Source: Allobosea caraganae (lineage in GTDB: Bacteria; Pseudomonadota; Alphaproteobacteria; Rhizobiales; Beijerinckiaceae). From it: a stretch of 64,000 bases of DNA. The position numbers and the translations under genes were made by a program. The stretch lies in assembly GCF_003351345.1 (NCBI RefSeq), contig NZ_QQTO01000022.1:310001-374000 (forward strand), given 5' to 3'. Below are positions 1 through 9,218 of this stretch, piece by piece (positions within the stretch are counted from its first letter, which is position 1; every line of letters starts with the position of its first letter). The notes below the pieces were generated by a model, which was not told the origin of the DNA, ran no database searches, and worked only from the letters and a program-made list of their open reading frames with translations.

Positions 1-1
1 G

Positions 2-130
2 CTTCGGCGGGCCGCCGGCCGGTATGCGGTCCTTCGTCCGGCCCTATTTTTCTGGCGACGTGCACGCAATCTGATATCCAAACCGGCAAAACTCTCTGAG
101 CTGCGCAAGCATGCCGCGCGGAAGGACTAA
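2..130 (+). CDS. C-terminal end of an unidentified protein (partial, runs off the left edge)
   Basis: An open frame enters from the left edge and ends at TAA 128-130, one base before the ATG of the GDP-fucose synthase gene. The 42 visible residues are basic (several Arg/Lys, ending AARKD) with a short hydrophobic patch (ALFFW). Tight spacing to the next gene suggests one operon, and an upstream polysaccharide gene such as a glycosyltransferase or GDP-mannose dehydratase would fit the context. The tail carries no diagnostic motif, so no function is assigned. The reading could also be a chance open frame. Confidence 0.4.
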   Translation, partial: LRRAAGRYAVLRPALFFWRRARNLISKPAKLSELRKHAARKD

Positions 131-131
131 A

Positions 132-1103
132 ATGAAGAAAGTCTTCGTTGCCGGGCATAGCGGCCTCGTCGGATCCGCTACCGTCGCCGCACTTGCAGGC
201 CTGAAAGAATACGATCTTATAACGCGCGCGCATAGCGATCTTGATCTTTCCGACCGGACTGCGACGCGTGATTTCTTTATGACTTATCGCCCGGACCACG
301 TCGTCATGTGCGCCGCAAAAGTCGGCGGCATCTTGGCAAATTCAAATTTTCCGGTCGAATTCCTTCATAATAACCTTGCGATCCAGTTGAGCGTCTTCGA
401 TGCAGCCCATGCATCGGGCGTCGACAGAATGATCTTTCTTGGCTCCTCGTGCATCTACCCGCGCGACTGCGCCCAGCCGATAAGCGAGGACTACCTCCTT
501 ACCGGGCCGCTCGAGGAAACGAACCGCCCTTACGCGCTGGCGAAGATCGCCGGCGTCGAGGCGTGCTGGTCCTTCAACAGGCAGCATCAAAGGCGCTACC
601 TCGCGCTGATGCCGACCAACCTCTATGGGCCCGGAGACAACTACCACCCCGATCATTCGCACGTGCTGCCCGCCTTGATCCGCCGTTTCCATGAGGCGAA
701 GGTCAAGGGCGCGCCCTCCGTGACGGTTTGGGGGTCCGGCAGGCCGCGCCGGGAGTTCATGTTCTCGTCGGATGTGGGGGATGCCATCGCCTTCCTCCTC
801 GGCCTCCCGGACGGTGACTTCGACGCCCTGACGAGCCCGGACAAGGCGCCGCTGCTGAATGTCGGCGTCGGGCACGACATCACGATCCGCGAGTTGGCGG
901 AGCGGGTTAAGGAGACGGTCGGCTATGCCGGCGAATTGGTGCTCGATCCGAGCAAGCCCGACGGAACGCCGCGAAAGCTGATGGACGTCACGCGTTTCCA
1001 CAAGCTCGGCTGGAGAGCCAAAACGCCTCTCGATATCGGGTTGCGGGCCTCCTATCAGGATTTCCTCAGCAAGTACGCTACGGCCTCGCGCCTCGCGCCA
1101 TAG
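132..1103 (+). CDS. fcl: GDP-L-fucose synthase (GDP-4-keto-6-deoxymannose epimerase/reductase)
   Basis: Converts GDP-4-keto-6-deoxy-D-mannose to GDP-L-fucose with NADPH, in the cytoplasm. It is an extended short-chain dehydrogenase. The nucleotide-binding GHSGLVG is at residues 8-14, Ser105-Ser106-Cys107 lie in the SSCIYP motif, and the Tyr134/Lys138 catalytic pair is in YALAK. A histidine near 177 (NYHPDHSH) fits the family's catalytic acid. The 323-residue length is normal. ATG 132 was chosen over an in-frame ATG at 111 because MKKVFVAGHSG is the usual N-terminus. The neighbouring manC and glycosyltransferases indicate a fucose-containing surface polysaccharide. The preceding dehydratase (gmd) is not visible and may lie to the left. 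Confidence 0.93.
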   Translation: MKKVFVAGHSGLVGSATVAALAGLKEYDLITRAHSDLDLSDRTATRDFFMTYRPDHVVMCAAKVGGILANSNFPVEFLHNNLAIQLSVFDAAHASGVDRMIFLGSSCIYPRDCAQPISEDYLLTGPLEETNRPYALAKIAGVEACWSFNRQHQRRYLALMPTNLYGPGDNYHPDHSHVLPALIRRFHEAKVKGAPSVTVWGSGRPRREFMFSSDVGDAIAFLLGLPDGDFDALTSPDKAPLLNVGVGHDITIRELAERVKETVGYAGELVLDPSKPDGTPRKLMDVTRFHKLGWRAKTPLDIGLRASYQDFLSKYATASRLAP

Positions 1104-1199
1104 ATGTCTTGTGGCGCCAGCCCTGCCGGCTGTGTATCTCTGGCGGATCAGCAGGGCAGACCGGGCGTCGCGCCCCAATCAAGGTTCAAATAGCTTTCC

Positions 1200-2441
1200 G
1201 TGCGAAATCCCGTTCTCCGGTTTATTCACCAACATGTCTGGCGTCGGCTCCCCGTGGCGGCGCGCCGGTTCGCATTCGCCCGCATCTCCGCGTGGCAGGC
1301 CCCGTCCATTACGCCGCGCGCCAAGGCGAAGCAGCCGATCGTCATCGTCGGCATGCTGCGGCAGGCCTCCGGGCTGGGGGATGCGGCGCGCAAATCCCAT
1401 GACGCCCTGAAGGCGGCGGGCCTGAAGGTCTACGGCATCGACATCACCAGCCTGCTCCTGCACGAGGCCAACTATTCCGGCTTCGACTTCGAGGATGGCA
1501 GCGAACTCCTCGGCGAGGGAACCGTCATCCTCCATGTCAGCGGGCCGGTCGTTCCGCGCGTGATCGCGGTTCTCGGCAAGCGCTTCGTTCGCAACAAGCG
1601 GATCCTGGCGCATTGGTTCTGGGAATTGCCGGCTCTCCCGGAGGATTGGCGCCCCGCGCTCCCCTTCCTGCACGGCGTATGCGCCAGCACCCGCTTCGTC
1701 GCCGACGCGGTCCGGCCGATGGTCGGGGACAGGCCGGTCCATCTGGTGTCCTATCCGCTGGAGCCGCACGCGGTTCACCACGCGAAAGACGCTGGCGGCG
1801 GACCGTTCACCGTTCTCGTCGCCTTCAACATCGCCTCGAATTTTGCGCGCAAGAACCCCTGCGCCTCGATCGCGGCCTTCCGCCAGGCCTTCGGCGACGA
1901 TCCTGGGGCGCTGCTCATCGTCAAGTACCTCAACGGCGCGGCCTGGCCCGAAGGCGTTCGCCAGATGCAGCTTGCCGCCGCTGGCGCGTCCAACATCGTG
2001 ATGAACAGCGACGTGCTCGACGATGCCGGCGTCGACGCACTCTACCAGCGGGCCGACGTCGTGATGTCGCTCCACCGCGCCGAGGGGCTCGGCCTCACGA
2101 TCGCCGAAGCGATGATGCGGGAGATTCCGGTCATTGCCACCAACTGGTCCGGGAACACCGATTTCTTCACCTCGGATGCGGGAATCCCGATCGGCTTCAA
2201 GCTGATCCCGATCGAAGACCCGCAAAGGAACTATGGCGGCGCCGGCATCCGCTGGAAGAACCCGGCAGACGCGGCCTGGGCCGATCCCGCTGTCGAGGAG
2301 GCAGCGGCCGCACTGCGGGCCTTGCGCGCCGATGCAGGGCTGCGTCGGCGGCTGGGCGCAGCCGGCATCGAGAAGGCGCGCAACTTCTTCGATCCGGCGC
2401 GCCACGTCGAACGGATCAAGGCGATCCTCGATCGGAACTAG
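1200..2441 (+). CDS. GT-B fold glycosyltransferase (family 1/4 type)
   Basis: A predicted cytoplasmic sugar transferase of 413 residues for polysaccharide assembly. The C-terminal half carries a donor-binding segment at about residues 289-312 (RAEGLGLTIAEAMM followed by REIPVIATNWSGN). Its paired glutamates resemble the EX7E motif of retaining GT4 enzymes. The start is GTG at 1200; no strong ribosome-binding site is visible, so a later start cannot be excluded. It lies 96 bases after fcl and before another glycosyltransferase and manC, so a GDP-mannose- or GDP-fucose-derived polymer is the likely product. Donor and acceptor cannot be read from sequence. Confidence 0.82.
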   Translation: MRNPVLRFIHQHVWRRLPVAARRFAFARISAWQAPSITPRAKAKQPIVIVGMLRQASGLGDAARKSHDALKAAGLKVYGIDITSLLLHEANYSGFDFEDGSELLGEGTVILHVSGPVVPRVIAVLGKRFVRNKRILAHWFWELPALPEDWRPALPFLHGVCASTRFVADAVRPMVGDRPVHLVSYPLEPHAVHHAKDAGGGPFTVLVAFNIASNFARKNPCASIAAFRQAFGDDPGALLIVKYLNGAAWPEGVRQMQLAAAGASNIVMNSDVLDDAGVDALYQRADVVMSLHRAEGLGLTIAEAMMREIPVIATNWSGNTDFFTSDAGIPIGFKLIPIEDPQRNYGGAGIRWKNPADAAWADPAVEEAAAALRALRADAGLRRRLGAAGIEKARNFFDPARHVERIKAILDRN

Positions 2442-2657
2442 CCTCCGCCCTCGAACCAGCGTCCCTTCGCCGTTCCAAAGGGGGCCGGCGGGCGGGGACT
2501 TGGCGATGAGGCGACAACGCGCTACGACCGAATGGCGCCATCGGCATCAAGCCACCGATATCGCTGAACAGCGGCCACCGGCAACATGCCCCGCGGTGAC
2601 CCGCTTCAAACAAGAAACGGCGAGCAAGTCGGTCCAACACCTTCGGGGCCAAGCCAG

Positions 2658-3809
2658 ATGGGCGCACACAAGAGCAAGCTGGAATTGCGCGATGACCCTT
2701 CCGGGCAGTCGGAAGCGCGGATTCTGCTGCTCTACCTCGGACGGCGCGGCGCGATGTCCCGCTTCACGCTCGAAGCGATGCAGGCCGCGGCCGGCGTACC
2801 GGGCCTGCGGGCCAGCGTCTGCATCTCCAGGCAGAACGAGAACTTCGACCTCTATTCCGCATTCGGCGCCGAACTCGTCGGCATCGACACGTTCCGCAAC
2901 CATAGCGGGGCGCTGCTCTCGGCCTGGCGCATCCCGCTCATCGGCCGGCGTCTTGCCGCCGAGATCAAGGCGCGCCGCATCTCTGCGGTCATCGACCTGA
3001 TGCCGCATGTCTGGTCTGCCGCCCTGGCGCGCTATGTCCACAAGGCCGGGGCGAAGTACCTGGCCGTCGCGCATGACGCGGAAGCGCACCCGGGGGATTC
3101 GACAAGCCTCGTCAAGGGCGTGACCGACCTGGCGCTGGGCCAGGCCGACACCGTCATCACGCTCAGCACGTCGGTCGCGACCCATCTCAAGACCTTGCGC
3201 AAGCTCGATCAGCGCCGGCTCGTCACGTTGTTCCACCCCATCCTGTCCTACCATAATGCACGCAAGCGCGGCGCGAGAGGGGCGGGCCAGCCGCTGCGCC
3301 TGCTCTTTCTCGGCCGCATCATGCCCTATAAGGGCCTGCCGCTCTTCCTCGACATGGTGGAAACCCTGCGCGCGAAGGGGTACGCCGTCGAGGCGGGCGT
3401 ATTCGGCGAGGGGGAGATCGGGCCCAGGGGCCGGCACGTGACGGCGCTCGGCGTCGAGGTCGTGAACCGCTGGCTGACCGACGAGGAAATCGGCTCGGCG
3501 CTCGAACGATACGATCTGATGATCGTATCGCATGTCGAGGCGAGCCAATCCGGCGTCATCGCGGCTGCTTTCGGCGCCGGCCTACCGGTGGTTACGACCC
3601 CGGTCGGCGGTTTGCCCGAGCAGGTCACGCACGGGGTCGACGGCCTCGTTGCCACGGAAACCTCGGCGCAGGCATTGGCTGCGGCCGTAGAGCGAATTAT
3701 CCTTGAACCCGGGCTCTATGACGCTCTATGCGCCGGGGTCAGGCAGCAGCTCGACGAACGTTCCATGCGACGTTTCGTCGACGAATGCGTGAGGTTGGTA
3801 CGTGACTGA
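2658..3809 (+). CDS. GT4-type glycosyltransferase
   Basis: A 383-residue GT-B enzyme with the two signatures expected in the C-terminal domain: LFLGRIMPYKG near residue 214 and ASQSGVIAAAFGAGLPVV near 296, followed by a GGLPEQV donor-site loop. ATG 2658 is preferred to ATG 2586 because the extra 24 residues are low-complexity and lie outside the fold. The stop overlaps the GTG start of manC by 8 bases, implying translational coupling. It probably adds mannose or fucose from a GDP-sugar, but the substrate is inference. The 216 bases between the preceding gene and this start show no recognisable feature. Confidence 0.85.
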   Translation: MGAHKSKLELRDDPSGQSEARILLLYLGRRGAMSRFTLEAMQAAAGVPGLRASVCISRQNENFDLYSAFGAELVGIDTFRNHSGALLSAWRIPLIGRRLAAEIKARRISAVIDLMPHVWSAALARYVHKAGAKYLAVAHDAEAHPGDSTSLVKGVTDLALGQADTVITLSTSVATHLKTLRKLDQRRLVTLFHPILSYHNARKRGARGAGQPLRLLFLGRIMPYKGLPLFLDMVETLRAKGYAVEAGVFGEGEIGPRGRHVTALGVEVVNRWLTDEEIGSALERYDLMIVSHVEASQSGVIAAAFGAGLPVVTTPVGGLPEQVTHGVDGLVATETSAQALAAAVERIILEPGLYDALCAGVRQQLDERSMRRFVDECVRLVRD

Positions 3810-5217
3810 TTTGATTGTCCCGGTCGTTCTCTGCGGCGGCGCCGGTTCCCGGCTGTGGCCCGCCTCGCGCGAGACCTATCCGAAGCAGCTTTTCGCCTTC
3901 GGCGGCGGGCGGTCGCTCCTGCAGGAAACGCTCGCCCGCGTCACCGGGGACGGCTTTGCGCCGCCGGTCATCGTCACCGGCAACGACTACCGCTTCCTGG
4001 TGGCCGAGCAGGTGCGCGCGCTCGGCTCGAAGGGCGAGATCATCCTGGAGCCGATGCGCCGCGACAGCTGCGCGGCGATCGCCGCGGCAGCAGCCTATGT
4101 CGCCGCGCAGAACCCGAACGCGCTGATGCTGGTCCTGGCCGCCGACCATGCGATCCCGGACGTCGCCAAGTTCATGACCGACGTGCAGGCGGGCCAGGTC
4201 GCCGCTGCGGCCGGCAGGATCGTCACCTTCGGCGTCAAGCCGACCGGCCCTGCGACCGGCTACGGTTATATTCGCCCCGGCCCGGCGCTCGACGGCGTCG
4301 CGCGCGCCCATGCGATCGCGGCCTTCGTCGAGAAGCCGGATGCCGCGACGGCGGAGCGCTACGTGGCCGAGGGCTATCTCTGGAACTCCGGCAACTTCCT
4401 GTTCTCGGCGCGGGTGTTCCTCGATGAGCTCGCCGGGCTGGAGCCTGAGCTTCACGCCAACGTCACCGCCTCGGTCGGCAGCGCCAAGCGCGATCTCGAC
4501 TTTCTGCGCCTCGACCCGGAGGCCTTCGCCAAGGCGCGCGCGACCTCGGTCGACTACGCGGTGATGGAGAAGACCACGCTCGCGGCCGTCATCCCGTCCG
4601 ACTTCGCCTGGTCGGATATCGGCTCCTGGGCGGCGGTCTGGGAATTGGCGGACAAGGATGGCGACGGCAACGCCGCGCAGGGCGACGCCGTGTTCGAGGG
4701 CTCGCGCGATTCCTATATCTACTCGCCGCACCTGCTGACGGCGGTCGTCGGCCTCGACGACGTCGTCGTCGTCACCACGCGCGATTCCGTGCTCGTCGTG
4801 AACAAGTCGAAATCGGAGGACGTGAAGAAGCTCGTCGCCCGGCTGACCGCGGCGGGGCGCAAGGAAACCATCGAGCACCTGCGCAACTACCGGCCCTGGG
4901 GCGATTACGAGCAGATCGACCGCGGCACGCGCTACCAGGTCAAGCGCATCACGGTGCAGCCGGGTGGCAAGCTCTCGCTGCAGAGCCATTTCCACCGGGC
5001 CGAGCACTGGGTCGTGGTATCAGGTACGGCGCGCATCACCGTCGATGAGAAGGTGCACCTGATCGGCGAGAACCAGTCGGTCTACATTCCGCTCGGCGCC
5101 GTGCACCGGATGGAGAATCCCGGGCAGATTCCGCTCGAGCTGATCGAGGTCCAGTCGGGCTCCTATCTCGGCGAGGACGACATCGTCCGCTACGAGGACG
5201 TCTACAACCGGACCTGA
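3802..5217 (+). CDS. manC: Bifunctional mannose-1-phosphate guanylyltransferase / mannose-6-phosphate isomerase
   Basis: Makes GDP-mannose from mannose-1-phosphate and GTP, and the C-terminal cupin domain interconverts fructose-6- and mannose-6-phosphate. The protein has 471 residues, the typical length for type II PMI-GMP. The N-terminal pyrophosphorylase signature GGAGSRLWPASRE lies near residues 12-24. FVEKP near 175 is the sugar-binding loop. The cupin begins at about 366 (RPWGDYE) and contains the QSHFHRAEHW metal ligands near 397-406. The GTG start overlaps the preceding glycosyltransferase stop. The gene supplies the GDP-mannose that fcl (with a dehydratase) turns into GDP-fucose. Confidence 0.95.
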   Translation: MTDLIVPVVLCGGAGSRLWPASRETYPKQLFAFGGGRSLLQETLARVTGDGFAPPVIVTGNDYRFLVAEQVRALGSKGEIILEPMRRDSCAAIAAAAAYVAAQNPNALMLVLAADHAIPDVAKFMTDVQAGQVAAAAGRIVTFGVKPTGPATGYGYIRPGPALDGVARAHAIAAFVEKPDAATAERYVAEGYLWNSGNFLFSARVFLDELAGLEPELHANVTASVGSAKRDLDFLRLDPEAFAKARATSVDYAVMEKTTLAAVIPSDFAWSDIGSWAAVWELADKDGDGNAAQGDAVFEGSRDSYIYSPHLLTAVVGLDDVVVVTTRDSVLVVNKSKSEDVKKLVARLTAAGRKETIEHLRNYRPWGDYEQIDRGTRYQVKRITVQPGGKLSLQSHFHRAEHWVVVSGTARITVDEKVHLIGENQSVYIPLGAVHRMENPGQIPLELIEVQSGSYLGEDDIVRYEDVYNRT

Positions 5218-5278
5218 GCCCTGAGCGGCCGGCCATCTCGCCATCGAAATGGGCTTCGAGCGCTGATCGAAACGAAAA

Positions 5279-5302
5279 CAGCGGCCGGAACACCGGCCGC
5301 TG
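5279..5302 (-). terminator. Rho-independent terminator between convergent manC and the ABC transporter operon
   Basis: A perfect 10-bp stem (CAGCGGCCGG/CCGGCCGCTG) closes an AACA loop. Read on the minus strand it is followed by a T-rich run (TGTTTTCGTTTCG), so it mainly ends the ABC operon, whose last stop is at 5327. The plus side has only CTTGTCTC, so termination of the manC transcript would be weaker. Confidence 0.72.
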
Positions 5303-5326
5303 CTTGTCTCGTCATGGCCCTGGCGA

Positions 5327-6388
5327 TCAGGGCTTGAAGGTGAAGCCAGGCCCGATCGCGACATCGGCCGGGATCGGCGGCAGGTCGCTGAACAGGGCGG
5401 GATTGTCGGCCATCACCTTGAGCATGTGCTTCGGCTCGAAGTGCTTGTTGACGTCGAACGTGTCCTTGATGAAGCCGAGGCGGTTGAGCCGGTCCTCCGC
5501 CGCCCAGAGCGCCCGGTAGTTATTGGCCGAGAGGCGGCGGTCGGCCTGCTGGATGTTGAACTCCATCGAGGCTTCGGCGACGTCCTGCTTCAGGCCCGGA
5601 ATCCAGCGCGTCGCCACCTGGGCGGCCCGCTTCGGATCCTTGCGCATCCACTGGTCGCCCTCGGACAGCGCGGCGAGGAACTTTTCGATGATCGGGCCGT
5701 TGGCCGCCACCCAGGGGCGCAGGCCGACATTGTAGCCGACATAGGAGATGACGCCGCCGCCGCGGATGACCTCGATCGCGCCGGGAACGTCCTTCAGCGC
5801 CACGACCGGCCAGGGGTCCCAGCCGACGAAGGCGTCGATGCCCTTGGCGAGCAGCGCCACCGTCATGTCCGGCGGCGGGGTGTTGACCAGCGTCACGTCG
5901 GCCGGCGTCAGCCCGCCCTTCTCGATCAGAGCGAGGATGTAGAGGTGGTTGATCGTGCCGAAGGAGGCGGCGATCTTCTTGCCCTTCAGGGCGGCGAGGT
6001 CGCCCTTGGCGATGCCGGCATCCGAGCGCGCGATCAGCGCCATGGTGGCGTCCGAGCCGCGGGTCGTGGCGTTGCCGGAGTAGTTGGCGAGCGCGACGAG
6101 GTCCATGCCGCGCAGCACGGCGCCGATCATGGGAACGCCGACCTGCACGATGTTGCTCTCGCCGGCCTGGAGCGCGTTCAGCGCGTCGACGCCGGTCGCG
6201 TACGGGCGGGCAATGTCGACGTCGAGGCCCCATTTCTCGAAGAAGCCGCGCTCGAGCGCGATCGGCAGGCCGATCTGGTCGATGCCGGTGACCATGCCGG
6301 CCTTCATCTTCACGAGCGTCTGCGCCCGGGCGATGTGAGGCGCCGCAAGCACCGCGCCTGCTGCGAGTACCGTTCTGCGTGTGATCAT
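5327..6388 (-). CDS. ABC transporter periplasmic substrate-binding protein, NMT1/SsuA-like
   Basis: A 353-residue secreted binding protein of the nitrate/sulfonate/taurine/thiamine-precursor superfamily. The N-terminus MITRRTVLAAGAVLAAPHIARA is a Tat-like (RRTVL) signal peptide cut after ARA. The mature part starts with KMKAGMVTGIDQIGLPIALE, typical of the fold. ATG 6388 follows a clear GGGAGG site; an upstream in-frame start at 6430 would overlap the preceding gene. It is the last gene of the operon, downstream of two permeases, an ATPase and a small membrane protein. The ligand cannot be read; aliphatic sulfonate, taurine or an organic anion are all possible. Confidence 0.9.
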   Translation of the reverse strand: MITRRTVLAAGAVLAAPHIARAQTLVKMKAGMVTGIDQIGLPIALERGFFEKWGLDVDIARPYATGVDALNALQAGESNIVQVGVPMIGAVLRGMDLVALANYSGNATTRGSDATMALIARSDAGIAKGDLAALKGKKIAASFGTINHLYILALIEKGGLTPADVTLVNTPPPDMTVALLAKGIDAFVGWDPWPVVALKDVPGAIEVIRGGGVISYVGYNVGLRPWVAANGPIIEKFLAALSEGDQWMRKDPKRAAQVATRWIPGLKQDVAEASMEFNIQQADRRLSANNYRALWAAEDRLNRLGFIKDTFDVNKHFEPKHMLKVMADNPALFSDLPPIPADVAIGPGFTFKP

Positions 6389-6390
6389 TC

Positions 6391-6720
6391 CTAGCCTCCC
6401 TGCTGCAAAGGTTCGATCCGCTGGACCCAATAATACCGGGCGATTGCCCCAAGCTGGCCCTTGTCGATGTTGCGCAACTCGACGCTGTTGCCGTCCGTGC
6501 CGGAGACGCGGCCGTAGCGCTGGAAAACCAGGATGTGGAAGCGCTCGGGCGTGAAGGGCAGCGTGATCAGCGCGTTGACGCGCTGGCGATCCGGAAAGCC
6601 CTCGGCGATCTTTCCGGGCGCGGCAATGAACAGGAAGGCCTGCCAGGCGAGCCAGGCGATGAGGCAGACCAGCAGGATCAGGCCCCGCCGGTTGCCCAGC
6701 GCGGCGCGCAGCACGTTCAT
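6391..6720 (-). CDS. Small single-pass membrane protein inside the ABC operon, unknown function
   Basis: 109 residues with one strong N-terminal membrane segment (about residues 13-34, rich in Leu/Ile/Ala/Trp) and a polar C-terminal domain containing FTPERFHILVFQRYG. I do not recognise the family. The start overlaps the ATPase stop by four bases (ATGA) and the next ATG follows 2 bases after its stop, so it is translationally coupled to both neighbours. The position suggests an accessory role in the transporter, or co-regulation only. No Cys or His cluster is present. Confidence 0.7.
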   Translation of the reverse strand: MNVLRAALGNRRGLILLVCLIAWLAWQAFLFIAAPGKIAEGFPDRQRVNALITLPFTPERFHILVFQRYGRVSGTDGNSVELRNIDKGQLGAIARYYWVQRIEPLQQGG

Positions 6721-7475
6721 GCCGACCTCACCAGCGCCAGGACCTTGTTCGAGAGGTCCTTGAACTCCTCGTCCTCGACCAGCTTGTCCCAGACGCGCGG
6801 GCGCGCCAGCGGCACCGGGACATCGGCCAGGACATGGCCCTTGGAGAGCACGACGACGCGGTTGGCCAGGAACACGGCCTCGGGCACGTCATGGGTGATG
6901 AAGAGCACGGTCGGCCGGCGCTCTTCCCAGATCCGGGTCAGCTCTTCCTGCAGGGTCATGCGCGTCTGCGCGTCGACGCTGGCGAAGGGCTCGTCCATCA
7001 GAAGCACGTCGGGCTTGTTGGCGAGCGCGCGGACGACGCCGACGCGCTGCTGCATGCCGCCCGACAGCTCGTTCGGATAGCGGTCGGCCGCGTGCGAGAG
7101 GCCCGCCATGGCGAGGTATTCGCGGGCGATCTCGTCGCGCTCGGCCTTGGGCACGCCGCGCATCTTCGGGCCGAAGCCGACATTCTCCAGCACCGTCTTC
7201 CAAGGGAAGAGCGCGAAGGACTGGAAGACGACGCCGCGATCCGGGCCGGGGCCCTTGACCGGCTGGCCGCCGACCAGGATCTCGCCGCCGGAATGCGGGA
7301 TGAAGCCGGCGACCATGTTCAGGATGGTCGACTTGCCGCAGCCCGACGGGCCGACGACGGAGACGAACTCGCCGGCGGGAACGTCGAGCGTGATGTCGTG
7401 CAGCGCCGTGTAGTGGCTGCCGGCATAGGGGTCGAAATAGGTCTTCGACAGCGATTTCAGGCTGAGATTCTTCAC
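6717..7475 (-). CDS. ABC transporter ATP-binding protein, SsuB/TauB-like
   Basis: The 252-residue cytoplasmic ATPase of the importer. Walker A (GPSGCGKST) lies near residues 43-51, the signature LSGGMQQRVG near 136-145, and Walker B (VLLMDEPFASVDAQT) near 156-170. The switch histidine is in FITHDVPEA. The start is GTG at 7475 and overlaps the upstream permease stop by four bases (GTGA). Length and motifs match the sulfonate/nitrate family. The gene is co-transcribed with two permeases upstream and the binding protein downstream. Confidence 0.93.
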   Translation of the reverse strand: MKNLSLKSLSKTYFDPYAGSHYTALHDITLDVPAGEFVSVVGPSGCGKSTILNMVAGFIPHSGGEILVGGQPVKGPGPDRGVVFQSFALFPWKTVLENVGFGPKMRGVPKAERDEIAREYLAMAGLSHAADRYPNELSGGMQQRVGVVRALANKPDVLLMDEPFASVDAQTRMTLQEELTRIWEERRPTVLFITHDVPEAVFLANRVVVLSKGHVLADVPVPLARPRVWDKLVEDEEFKDLSNKVLALVRSA

Positions 7476-8278
7476 TGTGTCACCAGTCCCCAGCGCCGGC
7501 CGGTGGCGCGCTCGATCGGCGCGAGCACCCAGGCATCGACGATGTACCAGAGGATGCCGAGCACGATCATGCCCAGCACGATTTCAGTCACGGAGCCGGC
7601 CCGGCGCGCATCGAACATCATGAAGCCGATGCCGCTGGTGCCGACGATCATCTCGGCCGCGATCAGGGCGCGCCAGCCATAGCCGAGCCCGTTGCGCAGG
7701 CCGGTGATGATGTTGGGCAGCGCGCCGGGAATGACGACCTCGAACAGGATGCGCCATGGCGGGGCGCCGAGGCTCTGCGCGGCGCGGTAGAGGTCGGTCT
7801 TGACCGAGCGCACGCCGAGCACCGTGTTGAAGATCACCGGGAAGACCACGGTGTAGACGATGACGAAGGCCATCGTGGTCAGGCCGAAGCCGAACCAGAT
7901 GATCAGGATCGGCAGCCAGGCGATGTCGCCGATGGCCTGGAAGAACAGCACGATCGGCCAGAGCGCGGCATAGGCGCGCTTGCTGAGGCCGATCAGCAGG
8001 CCGAGCGGGATGCCGATCGCCATGCCCACAGCCGCGCCGGCCGCGAGGCGCGCGACGCTGTCGCCGAGATATTCCGGCAGGATGCCCTTGTACATCAGCA
8101 TCTGGAAATTGCGGACGACGTCCATCGGCGAAGGGAAGAAGGCCGGCGGAAACGGCCCCCAGCTCGCGACGGCCTGCCAGAGCAGGACGACCGGCACGAA
8201 CGGCGCCAGCGTCTGCAGCACCGGAAACTGCTTGGTGGCGCGGGCCCAGAAGGCCCAGAGCGGGAGAAGAGCGTTCAT
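7472..8278 (-). CDS. ABC transporter permease, SsuC/TauC-like (second permease)
   Basis: A 268-residue inner-membrane permease of the BPD_transp_1 family with about six hydrophobic segments. The cytoplasmic coupling motif is seen in the stretch from EVVIPGALPNIITGLRNGLG onward (near 175-195). It overlaps the preceding permease by a single base (TGATG). The two permeases are similar throughout (ALPNI.TG.R.GLG, RALIAAEM, LAPIERATGRRWGL), suggesting an old duplication giving a heterodimeric channel. Confidence 0.93.
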   Translation of the reverse strand: MNALLPLWAFWARATKQFPVLQTLAPFVPVVLLWQAVASWGPFPPAFFPSPMDVVRNFQMLMYKGILPEYLGDSVARLAAGAAVGMAIGIPLGLLIGLSKRAYAALWPIVLFFQAIGDIAWLPILIIWFGFGLTTMAFVIVYTVVFPVIFNTVLGVRSVKTDLYRAAQSLGAPPWRILFEVVIPGALPNIITGLRNGLGYGWRALIAAEMIVGTSGIGFMMFDARRAGSVTEIVLGMIVLGILWYIVDAWVLAPIERATGRRWGLVTQ

Positions 8279-9051
8279 CAGCGCACCAGGCCCCAGCGTT
8301 CGACGGTGGCGCGTTCGAGCGGGGCGAGCACGAGCCGGTCGATCAGCAGCCAGAGCACGCCGATGACGATCATGCCGAAGACGATGACCTCGGTCTGGTA
8401 GAAGTCGCGGGCGACGAAGAGCATGTAGCCGAGGCCTACGTTGGTGGCGATCATCTCGGCCGCGATCAGCCCGCGCCAGGCGAAGCCGAGGCCGGTACGG
8501 ATGCCAGTGACGATGTTGGGCAGCGCGCCCGGCAGCAGCACCTCGGTGAACAGCGCCCAGGGCCCGGCCCCGAGCGAGGCGGCGGCGTTGCGCAGCGACA
8601 GCGGGATCGTCGAGACGCCGAGCAGCGTGTTGTAGACGACGATGAAGAAGACGCCGTTGAAGATGACGAAGATGATGGCGCCGAAGCCATAGCCGAACCA
8701 GAGCGTCGCCAGCGGGATCCAGGCGATGCCGGCGAGCACCGAGAAGAAGCGCAGCAGCGGGGTCAGGAAGTCCGAGACGCCCTTGCTGATGCCCATCAGG
8801 ATGCCGAGCGGCACGGCGACGAGGACGGCGAGCACGGTGCCGAGGATGACGCGGCCCATGCTGGCGCCGACATGGACGATCAGGGTGCCGTTGAGGATGC
8901 TGTCGAGGCCGGCGCGGAAGACGGCCGGGACGCTCGGGAAGATCTGCGGGTTGACCTGGAAAACGGGAACGACGATCGCCCAGACGACGACCAGAAACGC
9001 CAGCGGAGCGATGAACTTCATCGTCTCGAGAATGCGACTGCTACGCCCCAT
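8278..9051 (-). CDS. ABC transporter permease, SsuC/TauC-like (first permease)
   Basis: First gene of the operon, 257 residues from ATG 9051, which is preceded by GGGAG. An in-frame start at 9183 would add a 44-residue arginine-rich stretch without membrane character and is rejected. About six membrane segments are present, with the EAA-like coupling loop LLPGALPNIVTGIRTGLGFA. It ends LERATVERWGLVR, nearly the same C-terminus as the neighbouring permease, which supports paralogy. Two permeases with one ATPase implies an asymmetric importer. Confidence 0.93.
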   Translation of the reverse strand: MGRSSRILETMKFIAPLAFLVVVWAIVVPVFQVNPQIFPSVPAVFRAGLDSILNGTLIVHVGASMGRVILGTVLAVLVAVPLGILMGISKGVSDFLTPLLRFFSVLAGIAWIPLATLWFGYGFGAIIFVIFNGVFFIVVYNTLLGVSTIPLSLRNAAASLGAGPWALFTEVLLPGALPNIVTGIRTGLGFAWRGLIAAEMIATNVGLGYMLFVARDFYQTEVIVFGMIVIGVLWLLIDRLVLAPLERATVERWGLVR

Positions 9052-9218
9052 CGAACTCCCCACTCGGATCCGCCCGGCATGGGCGAACCTCTCCGCCGGC
9101 AAACGCGGCGGCCTCCTCGAACGCGTCTCTTGAAGGCTGACCCGAGCGAGCGGGTCCGCGGACGTCGCGTTACGGCGCCGCAACGACTATCGCCCGGAGC
9201 CCGTTACGGCAAGGGAAG

